Assembly (NCBI GenBank): GCA_963691705.1 | Contig: OY829543.1 | Location: 32,573,523-32,637,522, forward strand | DNA: 64,000 nucleotides | Direction of reading: 5' to 3' | From: Viola odorata | Taxonomy: Eukaryota; Streptophyta; Magnoliopsida; Malpighiales; Violaceae | Shown here: positions 30,165 through 41,366 of the stretch, piece by piece | Position numbering within the stretch: position 1 is the first letter of the stretch | Layout: every line of letters starts with the position of its first letter | Translations under genes and position numbers: made by a program | The notes under the pieces: generated by a model | Databases searched by the model: none | Seen by the model: only the letters and a program-made list of their open reading frames with translations | Told to the model about the DNA's origin: nothing

Positions 30165-32008
30165 CATGACTATCAAATGAGTAGCTCACAAGAAAAAGAT
30201 TCAAGAACCCGAATCATCCTCTACTACCAAAGACTCCATCCCCAAATCTCTAAGCCTCAGCCCTGACACAGAAAACCCACCATCACTAACCATCCCTTCG
30301 ACCACCACACCGATCCCAGTCTCGAGCTTCGCCGCAGCTAGCCCGTTAGAAGACGAGCTAGAGGTCACCGGCTCAGTTCCAACGACCTCTACGATGGCCA
30401 GATCCGGCCGAGTATCCCAGAAACTACCAAGTTCCACCCCCACACCCAAAAATCCCAAGGTAGAAAAGCCCTCCCCTGCGGCCAAGAAAAATCACACGGT
30501 GGAGAAAGCCTTGAAGGACGTCCTTATGTCCGAATCCGAGCACGAGGATGAGGCGCCTGTCGGGATGGAGGAAGAAGAAGTCGAACAGACCGCCGCTGGT
30601 GAAGAAGAAGGGTCCGGTGAGAATGATGCCGAGGAAGAAGAGATTAATGAAGACTTGGAGGCTAAGAAGGCTGAAATGGAGAGGGCTGTGAAAGAACCAA
30701 CCCAAAGAGCTGAAAATGAGAAGAAAGGCAAGCAGAAGGAGGCCGCGGCGAAGAAGGTGGCTGAGAAAGGGAAGTCTAAGGCTCCGGTCAGAGCGGAGCA
30801 GCCAGCTGAGCCAGAGATGCCGGCGAAGAGGAAGAGGAATGCCCCATCTTCCTCAAAAGTCCAGAGCAAACCAACCGCATCAAAAAAAGCACGTCGTTGG
30901 CACGACGACGATTCAGACGTCGAGGGCACGACACCAGCTACGAGGACACCTTCTATCCAGGTTGTTTCTAACCTTTCTAACCCCCATGCTTGGTTGAACT
31001 TTAATGACAAGCCTCCGCTTGATAAATTGCATGCTATGAACTCCAGAGGCGTCTCCCCTTGTGCGCGCCTAGATCTAGATTTTTTGCAAAAGATGGGACT
31101 CGAATCTCGAGTTTGAGAGCTCGTAGGCAACATAGGCTGGGAATCCCTATTCTTTTTAGAACATCCGACCTATGTTGAGCTCTCACTTGAGATGTTCACT
31201 ACTTTTTGGGTAGCTTCGGACCATTTTATGCCTAAGGGCAAATCTGGACCGAACCTTGCTGCCCCTGGTCTGATCAATTTTCGTCTAGCGAACCAGTGGT
31301 CCAAACTTTCTCTTAATGAGTTCAACTGCATACTTAATTTTGTCACCCCTGATGGTTTGAAATCCAATGCTTATAAGAATGTCTTGACTGTTATCCCTGT
31401 CGTGTTTGATGCTGATGTTGCTTTCCGTGAATTAACTGAGAATCCTAGTGTTGAATTCAACCCTAAATTTTCTAAAGCGCATGAAATTATGGATCATGCC
31501 CTCAGAATCCTTCATCATTTTCTTGACCTCATTTTTGCTGCTAGATTTAACTCCTCAGGCAGTTAACTTTGCAAGAACTTTTTCTTCTTTGGTGCATGAA
31601 AAGTAAATGTAGGGTGAATTTAGGATTTTGGATTGCTGCTGCTATTGTTCATGTTCAGAACGGGTCTCGAGGGCCCATTTTAGGATCTCTCATTGTGTTG
31701 CTTGTTGTGAACCTGGATAATATTGATTTGACCTCTTCTGGCCTTAGTGAGCCACTTGCATTCAAAGATTTAGACCCCCATACCCTATATGGTATGGGGC
31801 ATTTATGTATCTCACATGGTATTTTGAGATTTTCTATAGGAAGCACGCCCTCGGGAGAGAAGGTCTTCGGCACGAAGAATGCGGGCAACTTCAACTATCC
31901 CAACCTTTCAACGTCTCGAGCCCCTGTCGCTCCTCATGCCCCCGAAGAAGAATCCAATCGTGCCCCCGATGTCAACCAAGCAAGAAAGCCATCTGATCCA
32001 TCTTCCTA
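30165..32008 (+). pseudogene. Athila env-like ORF (ATHILA ORF-1 family), plus strand
   Basis: Starts at ATG 30165 with a TGA at codon 5. A long Ser/Pro-rich and then Glu/Lys-rich N-terminus follows (EDEAPVGMEEEEVEQTAAGE; basic patch PAKRKRNAPSSSK). The conserved domain begins at about 30985: WLNFNDKPPLDKLHAM, a TGA at 31114 where the minus-strand copy has Arg, ELVGNIGWESLFF, WSKLSLNEFN, FDADVAFRELTEN, then a break near 31562 and ELFLLWCMKSKCRVNLGFWI. It resembles the minus-strand ORF at 26172 only moderately, so the two come from different Athila families. A short poly-C run (about 32109) and a 3' untranslated region follow. Confidence 0.85.
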
Positions 32009-33859
32009 GTCGATTCTCAGGATCGAGCGTCTTCTCCAAGCCGTGCTCATGGAACTTCAAGCTTTGACGGCTGAAGTGGCTAGGAGCAAGCTTCCACCCT
32101 CATGAACCCCCCCCCCCCCCCCCCCGAAGAATTATTTTTCCTGCCCTCAAGGAGGGCCAAAAACATTTTCACCTGCTTTTTATTTTATTTTGTATTGTAC
32201 TTCTTTTTAATTTTTGTTGAACTTCTGCGTGTGCCCTTCCCGCATTGAGGAAAATGCGCTGCCTAAGTGTGGGGAGGGATTTATTTGTGTTTTATGTGTT
32301 TGTCTTGTGTGTGATTGCATGTTTTAATTTCCGCTTTTTGCATGACTATGTGTTTTTCGTGAAAAAATTTTGGATTTTAATTTTTGCCAAATATCTGCCA
32401 CTGCCAGTTTTTAAAACCTCTATGAATGGACAAACACCTTTTTGATCACATGCGGACAAGTATGAATCACCAGCACCTTGTCTAGACCTAGTTGTTCTCA
32501 TTTTTACCTACTGAGCCTTATATCCATATCTAGGCCTAGACACCAGTAATCACAATAGCACCCAGTGAGCATTTTGAGCTTCCATGCCTATTTCTTTTCT
32601 TGAGTGATTAGGATGCTTTAACTAGGCACTGATTAATCTTGTATGATATCCCTGGGTATAGGCACTATTAGACATAGGAAAGCATCGATTTGACAGAAAA
32701 ACTTTGCAGCAATGTCTTTTTCTTTCTTTTCTCCCTCTCTTCTTTTTCTCTTTTCATGCCCCCGATATTCCCCTTCTTTTCATATTCTTTCCTGACCATT
32801 TGACCCTTTTTCTTGATCTTTTTCCTTTGCAGGTGACGTAGCGATTGTCGAGGGTAACGTCGAGGACTAGACATCCAAAGGACGTGCAGACGAGTTCAAG
32901 TGTGGGGAAGTAGAGAAAGCCAAGACTTCAGTGAAGAAATCAAGTTCTAAGGCAAGAAAGCTCAAAAATATCTCCAGCCCTAGTTCAATTTAAAGCAGAG
33001 TCGAGCCCCCTGAAAAATTCAAGTGTGGGGAAGCCGAAGAAGTCGATCACCGATGCTGGAAGCAGATCTAGGGTAAGAAACAAAAGAAAAAAATCAAAAG
33101 CCTCATGCCCCAAAAGATTTAGAGTTTGAAATAGTTTGTGCCCTCTTTTATTTCAAAAAAAAAATTCAAAATTCAAAATAAAAAGGGGGCATTACACGAA
33201 CAAAAGATATTCCGCATCCAGCGCTGCAACAAGAAAAGAACTTCTTTCCCCCGAATATGAAGACCTCAGTCTAGCCCCCGAATCGCCATCGTGCCCTCGA
33301 TGAAAGCTACCTTGCCACTTCACCTTTTTTCCTAAGCCAAGGAATCCATCCAGGTTCTGTGTGGTTTTTCTTTTCTCTCAATCTATTTCTTTTCTCTCTT
33401 AATTCTTCCTCACTTCTATTTCATTTCTTCCTCCTTTCTTTTCATTTCTAGCTCACTTTATCCCTTTTCTTTCTTTTTGCTGATGCGTTGTTCTTTATGA
33501 TTGATGATTGCCCATGCATGTGTACTACAGTACTCGTATTGATGTGCAAGTTTGATTTTGTGCTGTGCTTTGTGCATTTAGTTTTGAGCAGTAAACACTT
33601 AGCCTTGCTTGCGAGAGTGAGTGTAAACACGTATCTGGTGAGGATTGCTGGTTGAGGGCCTGATGTGGGAAAGTTTGATCTTAGGGGTCGTTATCCCTCT
33701 GATTTGATGCAGGTGTCTTCTAGGTAAGGATGTGTTTGTGCGAAGTATAGCTTGGTGTCGGTTTGTATTTGTGTGTGATTAATTGTGTTGTCTGTTTCTT
33801 GAGGTGATTTCCAATTCTATGAATGCTCGAGGGCGAGCATTGGGCAGTGTGGGGATGTT
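32009..33859 (+). other. 3' noncoding region of the plus-strand Athila fragment, with PPT
   Basis: No ORF is supported. The phrase AAGTGTGGGGA recurs (about 32268, 32900, 33017, 33850), as is usual in Athila 3' regions. Two blocks match Tat/Ogre-like elements A and B: about 32590-32705 (GATATCCCTGGGTATAGGCA, TTAGACATAGGA) and 33510-33740 (ACACTTAGCCTTGCTTG, GGTGAGGATTGCT). Pyrimidine-rich DNA lies between them. The final GTGTGGGGATGT (about 33848-33859) is a plausible PPT. Confidence 0.6.
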
Positions 33860-34290
33860 TGATCTCGTGTTTTTATTATAGATTTTTCTCCCTTATCTCG
33901 GCCCTTTCAAGGACATGATACTTCTGATTTGCCATTTTCCCCATCTTTTTGCAAATCAGTAACTAAAGGAAGAAAAGAGCGAAAGCGAGCGATTTTGGAA
34001 GGATTTATGGATCTTTGAAGCATCGAGGCCTAGAGGAGCGGAACGTCATCGTACCCTCGACACTAACCAAACTAGTGAGCAGTCTCGTGCCCGTGACGCA
34101 TCCGCATTAGATCAAGATCGAAAGCCAAAGAAAGGAATCTCTAAAGATTCGCAAGGGATTCCAAGCGTTTCTAAAAGATGTTAGGCGCTGCCAAAGATCC
34201 CAGAATATTTCCTGTCCTGGGCGCGTCCTTCCTATGTGCTGTCACCCTCTCATGAGCTAGCACTCTCTCTCATTTAGTTGTATTTTGTCA
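33860..34290 (+). repeat. Probable start of the plus-strand Athila 3' LTR
   Basis: TGATCTCGTGTTTTTATTAT directly after the PPT looks like an Athila LTR start. The sequence runs on without coding potential to about 34290, then passes into the 5' leader of the minus-strand Athila. No partner LTR is in the window, and the right boundary is a guess within about 60 bp. Confidence 0.4.
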
Positions 34291-34348
34291 AGGGGTTCGA
34301 ATTGGAAGAACTGGTCATACAAAACAAAGAAAGAATTAGTACGCTCAA

Positions 34349-34369
34349 GTCCCCGGCAACGGCGCCAAA
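34349..34369 (-). promoter_or_regulatory. PBS of the minus-strand Athila
   Basis: On the minus strand TGGCGCCGTTGCCGGGGA lies four bases after the LTR end GCACGTCA. This is the PBS form found widely in Athila elements. Its reverse orientation shows that the LTR at 34373-35709 is a 5' LTR read right to left. Confidence 0.85.
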
Positions 34370-34372
34370 ATT

Positions 34373-35709
34373 TGACGTGCTGTCGAGACACTCAAAAATA
34401 ATAATAAAACCTGCAACTCAGTGCACAATAGATTTGTGTATAGTGGTACATGGTCGAACACAGAGACTAGGGGAGATGCTGACTTTGTGTGTGATTAGAG
34501 CAAATAGATCAGAACAGTAACAACCAACGGGGGAATTTTCAAGGGTTTGTTTATTAATAACTATGAGAGTAGTAATAAGTAGAAATAAAATAAGTAATAA
34601 ATCAAGAGAGAAAGGAGTTCCCAGTAGGAATCTATCTCCGGTTGCATTTATAGTTGGCCGGTCATTGGTGCAATAATCTTCTACCCCTAGCTGATAGACG
34701 CGCTATAGGGACCAGGTACGTTCCTACGAGAAACTACTCCAAGGTACGTTTATGGAGTAGTCTTGACACTTTGTCGTCTCCCAAGGTACGTTTATGGGAG
34801 CAATACTCAAAGGCCCATGAAGATGAAGGAAGACGCATCTAGGGCGAGACACTCAGTACGTTCGAGGCTCTACCCTAATAACTTACTTAACCCAGTCGGA
34901 TTGGACCAGCGACCTGATGACTCCAATCTAGTCGTGTACTTTACCCTGCAGCTTCGTGTTAGTTATAACAACAGAGATGACATTAATCATCTAGGGCTAG
35001 CAGCTAGTTGATCAGGCTAGAAATAATCCTAGTAGATTTGACAAGAAAACGTTAAGCAAATAAATATAAACTAGTGATATAATGACTTCAATTCGACCTC
35101 ATAGCTTTCCTAAGTAACCTTCGATGATCCTACCAAGAACAAGGAAACTTAGCTACTCATAATAGAAGAGAAATAAATAAATAAAAGGAAGAAAATACGA
35201 AATATATTGAAAGTTACCGGCAAGTTTATTAAATAGAAAGAAGGGGCGCCGAAGGCGGGAGTATGGTGACAACAATTCCACAGGCGGAAGAGGTGTCCGA
35301 GGATAGAGGATGATCTTACAAAAGGTCGAAATTGTTTCTTAAATCTAGAAAGGAAAAATACAAAGAAGGAAATAAATAAAAGGGGAAATCCTAGATTTAA
35401 TGGCAGTTAATCTGTGATATCTTCTTGCCAAAATGGGGGAGATCCGGAGTGAAGGAGCGAATCTTCTGATTTCTTTCCTTCCGCGGCTTCCTTCTCCAGC
35501 GCTGGTCTGCACTGCCATCACGAGCATTCAAATACAAGGGCAAGCTGATTAAGACTGTCAGAATTCCAGCGAGTAATGCGTCATTTAGTAATTTCCCCTC
35601 CGAAAGCCCAAATCTGCGAAAAGTAAGGAAACAACAACCAATTAGCAGCATCAAGATCTAAAAAGGCATGGAAAAGGAAAGAAAAATCCCTACAAAATGC
35701 ATCACATCA
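34373..35709 (-). repeat. 5' LTR of the minus-strand Athila
   Basis: A 1337-bp LTR. On the minus strand it opens TGATGTGATGCATTTTG and closes GTCTCGACAGCACGTCA. The right edge is fixed by TSD GTTAT at 35710. Its partner survives as an 11-bp stub at 12845-12855. Confidence 0.85.
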
Positions 35710-36478
35710 GTTATCTTTATTGTGTCCAAATTTTAGGACATTTGGACGGGTGGATCATCCAAAATCTCAAGCCAACATTTTCGTTGACAAGTGTCCTACG
35801 TCCTGTCACGAAGTAATGAGGCCATGTCACGATGTAATGACGTCCATCTCGACATCATCACGTCCTACCTCTGACATGATGACACTCATTCTAGTAGGTT
35901 GTCATCTGTCACGAAGTAATGACGCCCTGTCACGAAGTAATGACGCTGAGACTACCAGTTTTTGCATAAAAAATGGAAACTTTCAGACTTTCTATTTTAA
36001 TTAGTTATTTTATTAATTAATTAAATTAGTTTGGGATTTATTTTAATTAATTAATTAGAATTTAAAGTAGGATTAGGACTTATAAGGAAAGTCCAACTTT
36101 AAGGTGGTTTCTCCTATTTAAAGGAGCCACCCTCTTCATTATTCTTTTAATGTTATCTTTAAAATAAAATCAGAGAGTTTTCTCAATTATTCTTCACGAA
36201 CCTTGTCCCTCATTGAGTCTGGACACTCGATCAGGATAGTAAGTAAAACCCGAAAGTCCATTCCATTGATTCGTAGCTCTAGTTTGGCTAATACAGGATA
36301 TTAGTAGGGTTAGAGATCGTCTCAAGAGCCTCATCCAATAGGTTTAGGTCATCTAATACAGGATATTAGAAGGGTTAAATAGTCGTGTTGAGTTTATCTA
36401 CTTCCGCATCGAAATCCAAGACTAGAACTAGATCGTCAAATACGTGCTACGAGCCTCGGGCAATCCAAGATCGTATCA
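35710..36478 (+). repeat. 3' LTR of G1, right part
   Basis: GTTATCTTTATTGTGTCC continues the G1 LTR at the point where 12844 stopped and ends AAGATCGTATCA. TSD ACATC follows at 36479-36483. Confidence 0.92.
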
Positions 36479-36483
36479 ACATC

Positions 36484-38475
36484 CCAAAAGATGAGAGATC
36501 CAAACTTGACACAAAGACAAAACAATGAATTTCTGTGGGCTATGGCTTGGATGAGTTTGGTTACAGATTGTATGATTCTGTTGAGAAGAAACTCATCAGA
36601 AGTCGTGATGTGGTATTCATGGAAGATCAAACCATAGAGGATATTGTCAAAGTAGAGCGAGTGGTGCTAGACAGAGGTGGCAGTTCTGCTGAATCTGATA
36701 TAGTTCTTCCGATTCCAGTGCCTGCTGAGAACAAAGTACAAAATGATCAGATGGGTATGGAAAATGCTAATATTCCTATACCAGATGATGTTCCTAATCA
36801 TGATCAACCAGCAGCACTAAACGCTCCTCTCAGGAGGTCAACTGGAGTCAGACAACCTTCCACTAGATATTCTCCCTAGGACTACGTGATGCTGACTAAA
36901 AGGAGAGAACCAGAGGGCTTTGAGGAAACAGTGGAAGGAGACCAGAAGGAATAATGGTTTGATACCATACAAGATGAGATGAAATCCTTGCATGAAAACC
37001 ATACATTTGAGTTGGTAAAATTACCAAAAAGAAAGAGGGCTTTGAAAAATAAGTGGGTGTATCGAATCAAGCAAGAAGAGCACACCTCACTTCCCCTGTA
37101 CAAAGCCAGACTGGTTGTAAAAGGATTCCATCAACGGAAAGGGGTTGATTTTGAAGATATATTTTCTCTTATAGTGAAAATGTCATATATCCGTGTTGTG
37201 CTTGATTTAGCAGTGAGTCTTAACTTAGAAATTGACCAGATGGATGTCAAGATAACTTTTTTGCACGGTGATCTAGAAGAAGAGATTTACATGGAGCAAC
37301 CAGAAGGCTTTCAGGAGAATGGAAAAAAAGGATTATGTGTGCAAGTTGAAGAAGAGTCTTTATGGCTTGAAGCAGGCACCGAGACAGTGGTATAAAAAGT
37401 TTGAGTCATTTATGGGTGAGCAACGCTACACCAAGACTGTTTTTGACCACTATGTTTTTTATCCAGAAGGTCCATGGTGATGATTTTATTATTCTCTTAC
37501 TTTATGTTGATGCCATGTTGATTGTTAGCTAAGAATGCTTCTAGAATTAAGCAGTTGAAGAAATAGTTAAGTAAGTCTTTTCCCATGAAAGACTTAGGGC
37601 CAGCAAAAAAGATTCTTGGTATGAGAATCAGTCGAGAAAGAAGTACAAAGAAGTCGTACTTAACACAGGAGAATTACATTGAGAAAGTTTTGCAGAGGTT
37701 CCATATGGAGTAGTAAAAAATGGTTAGCTCTCCTTTAGCTACTCATTTCAAATTGAGCACCAATCAATGCCCCTCCACCGATAAAGAGAAAGAAGAGATG
37801 AAGAAAGTTCCATATGTATCAGCAGTTGGAAGTCTGATGTATGCAATGGTATGTACAAGGCCTGACATTGCACATGCAGTTGGTGTTGTCAATCGGTATC
37901 TCTCAAATCCCAGGAAAGCTCATTGGGAAGTAGTAAAATGGATTTTACGGAATCTTCGTGGTACTTCCAAAATGTGTCTTTGTTTTGGAAGTGAAAAGCC
38001 TTAGTTAATTGGCTACAAAGATGCAGACATGGCTGGTGATATGGATTCACACAAGTCTACATCTGGTTACTTGATTAATTTTGCAGGGGGAGTTGTGGCT
38101 TGGCAATCAAGATTACAAAAGTGTGTTGCACTTTCTACTATTGAAGCAGAATTTATTATTGCTACTGAGGCTTGCAAGGAGATGTTATGGATGAAGAAAT
38201 TCGTCCAAGAACTTGGTTTTAAGCAACATCGGTATACACTACTGTGCGATAGTCAAAGCGCTAATCACCTTGGGAAGAACTCTACGTTCCATTCAAGATT
38301 GAAGCATATTAATGCTCGATATCATTGGATTAGAGATGTACTGAATGCTAAGTCATTGGAGCTTGAAAAAATTTATACCAATGATAACAACTCTGATATG
38401 TTAACGAAATCTTTACTGGGGGAGAAGCTGGAAAAGTGTTGTATGATCGTCGGGTTGGTGATCAGTCCCAAATGA
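36484..38475 (+). pseudogene. C1 pol, right part (integrase end, RT, RNase H)
   Basis: Resumes the integrase tail (PKDERSKLD, GYGLDEFGYRLYDSVEKKL, SRDVVFMEDQT). RT follows from about 36979 (KNKWVYRIKQEE, YKARLVVKGFHQRKGVDFED, IDQMDVKITFLHGDLEEEIY). A shift occurs near 37340. The catalytic YVDD box at 37503-37514 reads YVDA, losing the second Asp. RNase H occupies 38029-38475 (GYLINFAGGVVAWQSRLQKC, LSTIEAEFIIA, CDSQSANHLGKN). In-frame stops include 36877 and 36952. After TGA 38473 a PPT (GGAGGGGGGAA, about 38479-38489) leads to the 3' LTR. Confidence 0.9.
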
Positions 38476-38490
38476 GCTGGAGGGGGGAAT

Positions 38491-39235
38491 TGTTGGGTCC
38501 AGCTCATATTGGTTGCCCAACTGTCGGCTCCGTATAGAGTCAAGAAATTAATTACATGCAGTAAAATTGGATTTCTTCATTGGCCAAATTGGAAAAGAAA
38601 AGCTGGAAGTAGCTAGGTCGGCACCGTAATTTCTACACTATCACCGTCCAAGCCACAATTGATGACTTGGAATTACTGCACCGCCACAAACTTGATTTGT
38701 GGACTTTTCATGACAAGCAATATTGCATTGCATGCATATATAATATGCAATTTGGAAAGGAAAAGGTGGTAGCAGAAAAGGAAAAGGAGTGCTCGTAGCA
38801 AAATTGGAAAGTTAATTCAATTTTGGACTTTGAAAAGCAAGCATGCCAATTTGAAATTTCTCATGTCCACATGATCACACGGTGATCATGTTGACCTTTT
38901 TTTCTAGCAGTGCCTTATAAATAGGCAGGCCAGGAAATAGAATTTGGTAGATTCAATTGCAACGGAGTGCAATTGAGAGAGGGTGTGGGCAGAGGGAAGT
39001 GAGAATTGTGAGAGAAAAATAATTGGTGGATTGATTCCATATTTGGAGTAAATGTATCCTAAATATTTGGAATTTGGGTTTGAAAGACAACCTACTGTAT
39101 TTTTCTTCTTCGTTAATAAAATTCTCATATCTGTCCCGTGGTTTTTCCTCGTTTGAGGTTTTCCACATAAATTTTCGGTGTCGTGTATTTGCTTTATTTT
39201 TCTATTCGATCCAAAGTGGGAGATTTTTCCCAACA
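38491..39235 (+). repeat. 3' LTR of C1
   Basis: A 745-bp LTR, TGTTGGGTCC to TTCCCAACA, with TATA box at 38916-38924 and the same upstream GATCAC palindrome as the 5' LTR. TSD ATTCA follows at 39236-39240. Confidence 0.93.
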
Positions 39236-39240
39236 ATTCA

Positions 39241-40338
39241 AACATTTCTTCTTCACCTCTTGCTGGTGTCTGGAAAAATATAGCCCCCCCCAAAGTTCGA
39301 AGTTTTCATCTGGCAGACATTAATGGGCAAGATCAATACTGAACACACTCTAGCAATAAAGGAATTATACCAGCTAGTGGGATTCCTACCCCCTTTGTCA
39401 TTCTTCATGTGAATTGGTAGATGATCTCCCTTATTCATTGCAATTTTTCTTGGAAAGTTTGGTCAAAAGTCTTGTCTTGGTGGGGTATATCTTGGTGTGC
39501 GCCATCAAAGCTTCTGGACTTCTTTTAACAATGGCAAAGTCTTGTACTTGGCAAACAAAAAGGTAAGTTCTGGGTTATGTTCTTTTACACCACAATCTGG
39601 TCATTATGGATTTGTAGAAATGGAGTTGTGTTCAGCCAGAAGGAAGTGGATGTACAAGAGGTATTTTGCCTCATCATGTTTAGAGATTATAATTGGATTT
39701 GCGCCATCTGTGATGGATTTCCCTACTCTTCTGTCAATTTGGTTGCGTCATCAGAAGGAAGGACTTAAAACTTGGTCGGAAAAACAAGACTCAAGACCAA
39801 TTATCGATTGATCAGTGCCTCCCTTGAACTGGTTAAAATGGAATGTGGATGGATCCTTGCTAGGTAAGCCAGGACCAGCTCGGATCGAGGGAGTTCTAAG
39901 AAACGAAAGTGGTGTTGTTTTGTGTACATTCTTGTCCTATGTAGGAGAGATGGGCTCGAACTTTACGGAGGTCGTTGCCATTAGAAGAGCACTAGCACTC
40001 AGAGCTCAAGCACGTAATTATAAGAGTTGCACCTTCATCATTGAGTCTGATTCATTAAATACGATCAGGTGGGCTTTGAATCCCAAATATAGGTCGTGGG
40101 AGATAGAAGTGGACCTGCGTAAGTTCGAAGACTTCAAGAAACAAATTGGTTAGGTGAACTTTTGACACACCCTTCGAGAAGCAAAGGCATTTGCGGATAC
40201 ACTTGCTAAACAAAGTTTTTGGGATGGATGTGATGTGTAATAGGCCTTGTATTTGTTAAACTTTGGTGTAGCTTTTTTGCTTTCTTGTTCAATTGTGCTA
40301 AGTTTCTATTTAATAAATTTGAGGTTTTTAAAAAAAAA
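39241..40338 (+). pseudogene. LINE ORF2 fragment, right part, with RNase H and poly(A) tail
   Basis: Continues the LINE interrupted at 1520. The zf-RVT region (LAGVWKNIAPPKVRSFHLAD, SWKVWSKVLSWWGISW, IWSLWICRNGVVFSQKE) is followed by a C-terminal RNase H at 39815-40238 (LKWNVDGSLLGKPGPARIEG, then ESDSLNTIRWALNPK, HTLREAKAFADTLAKQ). This layout is typical of plant L1 elements with RNase H (RVT_3). There are several stops and shifts. After the stop at about 40238 a short 3' UTR ends in an A-run (40330-40338), the likely LINE 3' end. Confidence 0.8.
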
Positions 40339-40544
40339 CATGACAATATATCTGACGACATGTCGAATTGCATGTCAATTTAGAGTTATTAAGATATTGG
40401 AGACAATTAAACAACAATTAAAATATAATAGTACTAACTATAAAGGGAAATTAGAAAAGTTGTCTAAACTCTAATGGAGGGATTATTTTCTTGTGGTATA
40501 AAAGAAAGTAGCCACTTCCCCTTGTTAGAAAGATGAGTTCTATG

Positions 40545-41358
40545 CAGAGTTGTTCATCGATTAAAGGTAACCGAATTTCTAAAATTCCGAACGCTTGTTC
40601 AATTTTGGAATTTTGAAATTTAAAAGTTCCATTTCGGAATTTTCGAAACCTAACTTTTATACGGAACGAAACGGAAATTGGTAAGAAAAGTTTGGTTATA
40701 TATAAGAATTTTTTTTCCTTATTGGGCCGCAATCCCATCTCTCTTATTTCTTTCTTTCGATTTTTTCTTACCAATATATGAGGTTTTTTTTCCTTATTGG
40801 GCCGCAACCCATCTCTCTTATTCTTTCTTTTCTTCTTTCTTTTCTTTTCTTCCTTCCATTTTTCTTTCTATCCTTTCTCTTTGGACAACACCATTTTTCT
40901 TGTTTCTTTCCTTCCTTCTCTCTCTTATGTTCTTTCTTTCTTTTTTTTCTTTTCTTTCCTTAACAGCGCCGGCACGACAGTAGTGGTTTCATCGATAAGG
41001 AGTGATGGCAACGGTGATGGATGGTGATGCGGCGACGGCAAAGAAAGAAGCGATGTTGAATCTTGGTTTGACGGATCTGGTGGAGTGCTGGCTGTATTAC
41101 ATCACTGTAATCATTGGAATAGATTGAGATGGGTTTGAGTTTTTTGTGTGTATGATTGAGAGATTGAGAGATTGACAGCGTGAGTGGTTTTTTGTGTTGG
41201 AGGTTTGAAAGTTCGGAAAACTGAATTGTTTTTCCGAAATAATTTCGGTTTCTACAAATGGAAGTTCGATTTTCGGAATTTTTTTTAGGAATTTCGGAAA
41301 ATTGAATTCTAAACTTCAAAATTTCAGAATCCTTCCAAAATTTCGATAAACAACCCTA
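40545..41358. mobile_element. Non-autonomous hAT-like DNA transposon
   Basis: The terminal inverted repeats are CAGAGTTGTTCATCGA (40545-40560) and, on the minus strand, TAGGGTTGTTTATCGA (ending 41358), 13 of 16 matching. They are flanked by an 8-bp TSD, GTTCTATG and ATTCTATG, with 7 of 8 matching. The subterminal regions repeat AATTTCGGAATTTT-type words in both orientations, as common in hAT elements. There is no transposase. Inside are a pyrimidine-rich stretch with a partial 77-bp duplication (CTTATTGGGCCGCAA, 40720 and 40793) and a GC-richer segment (40965-41060) of unknown origin. Confidence 0.6.
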
Positions 41359-41366
41359 ATTCTATG

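Larger units (their letters stand above)
12845..35709 (-). mobile_element. Athila-type gypsy element (minus strand), rearranged, with nested insertions
   Basis: The ends are TGACGTGCTGT (left) and GCATCACATCA (right), with TSD GTTAT at 12840-12844 and 35710-35714 inside the G1 3' LTR. The complete LTR at 34373-35709 has the Athila PBS on its left in reverse complement, so the element is minus-strand and its 5' end is at the right. Of its own genes only the env-like ORF (26172-27650, minus) remains. The interior also carries a plus-strand fragment of a different Athila family and, at the left, element A. Confidence 0.85.
4460..36478 (+). mobile_element. Ty3/gypsy deletion derivative G1, full span
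   Basis: The termini are TGATAC and GTATCA, flanked by TSD ACATC at 4455-4459 and 36479-36483. Removing the span restores the C1 integrase reading from FVHI to PKDERSKLD. Its own internal part is only about 1.25 kb (5336-5864, 6344-6661, 12325-12731), coding for the end of integrase. Gag, protease and RT are absent. Its 3' LTR is split by the Athila nest at 12845-35709. Confidence 0.92.
1521..39235 (+). mobile_element. Copia element C1, full span with nested insertions
   Basis: The ends are TGTTGGGTCC and TTCCCAACA, flanked by a perfect 5-bp TSD, ATTCA, at 1516-1520 and 39236-39240. Removing the nested DNA (4460-36478 plus one TSD copy) leaves a normal copia of about 5.7 kb in the order LTR, PBS, gag, protease, integrase, RT, RNase H, PPT, LTR. 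It interrupts a LINE whose reading continues on the far side. All its genes are broken. Confidence 0.93.

Noticed and set aside
40678..41027. Hydrophobic ORFs rich in Phe, Leu and Ser that look like membrane proteins
   Set aside because: Product of a T/C-rich stretch within the hAT-like element, open in three frames; typical low-complexity artefact.
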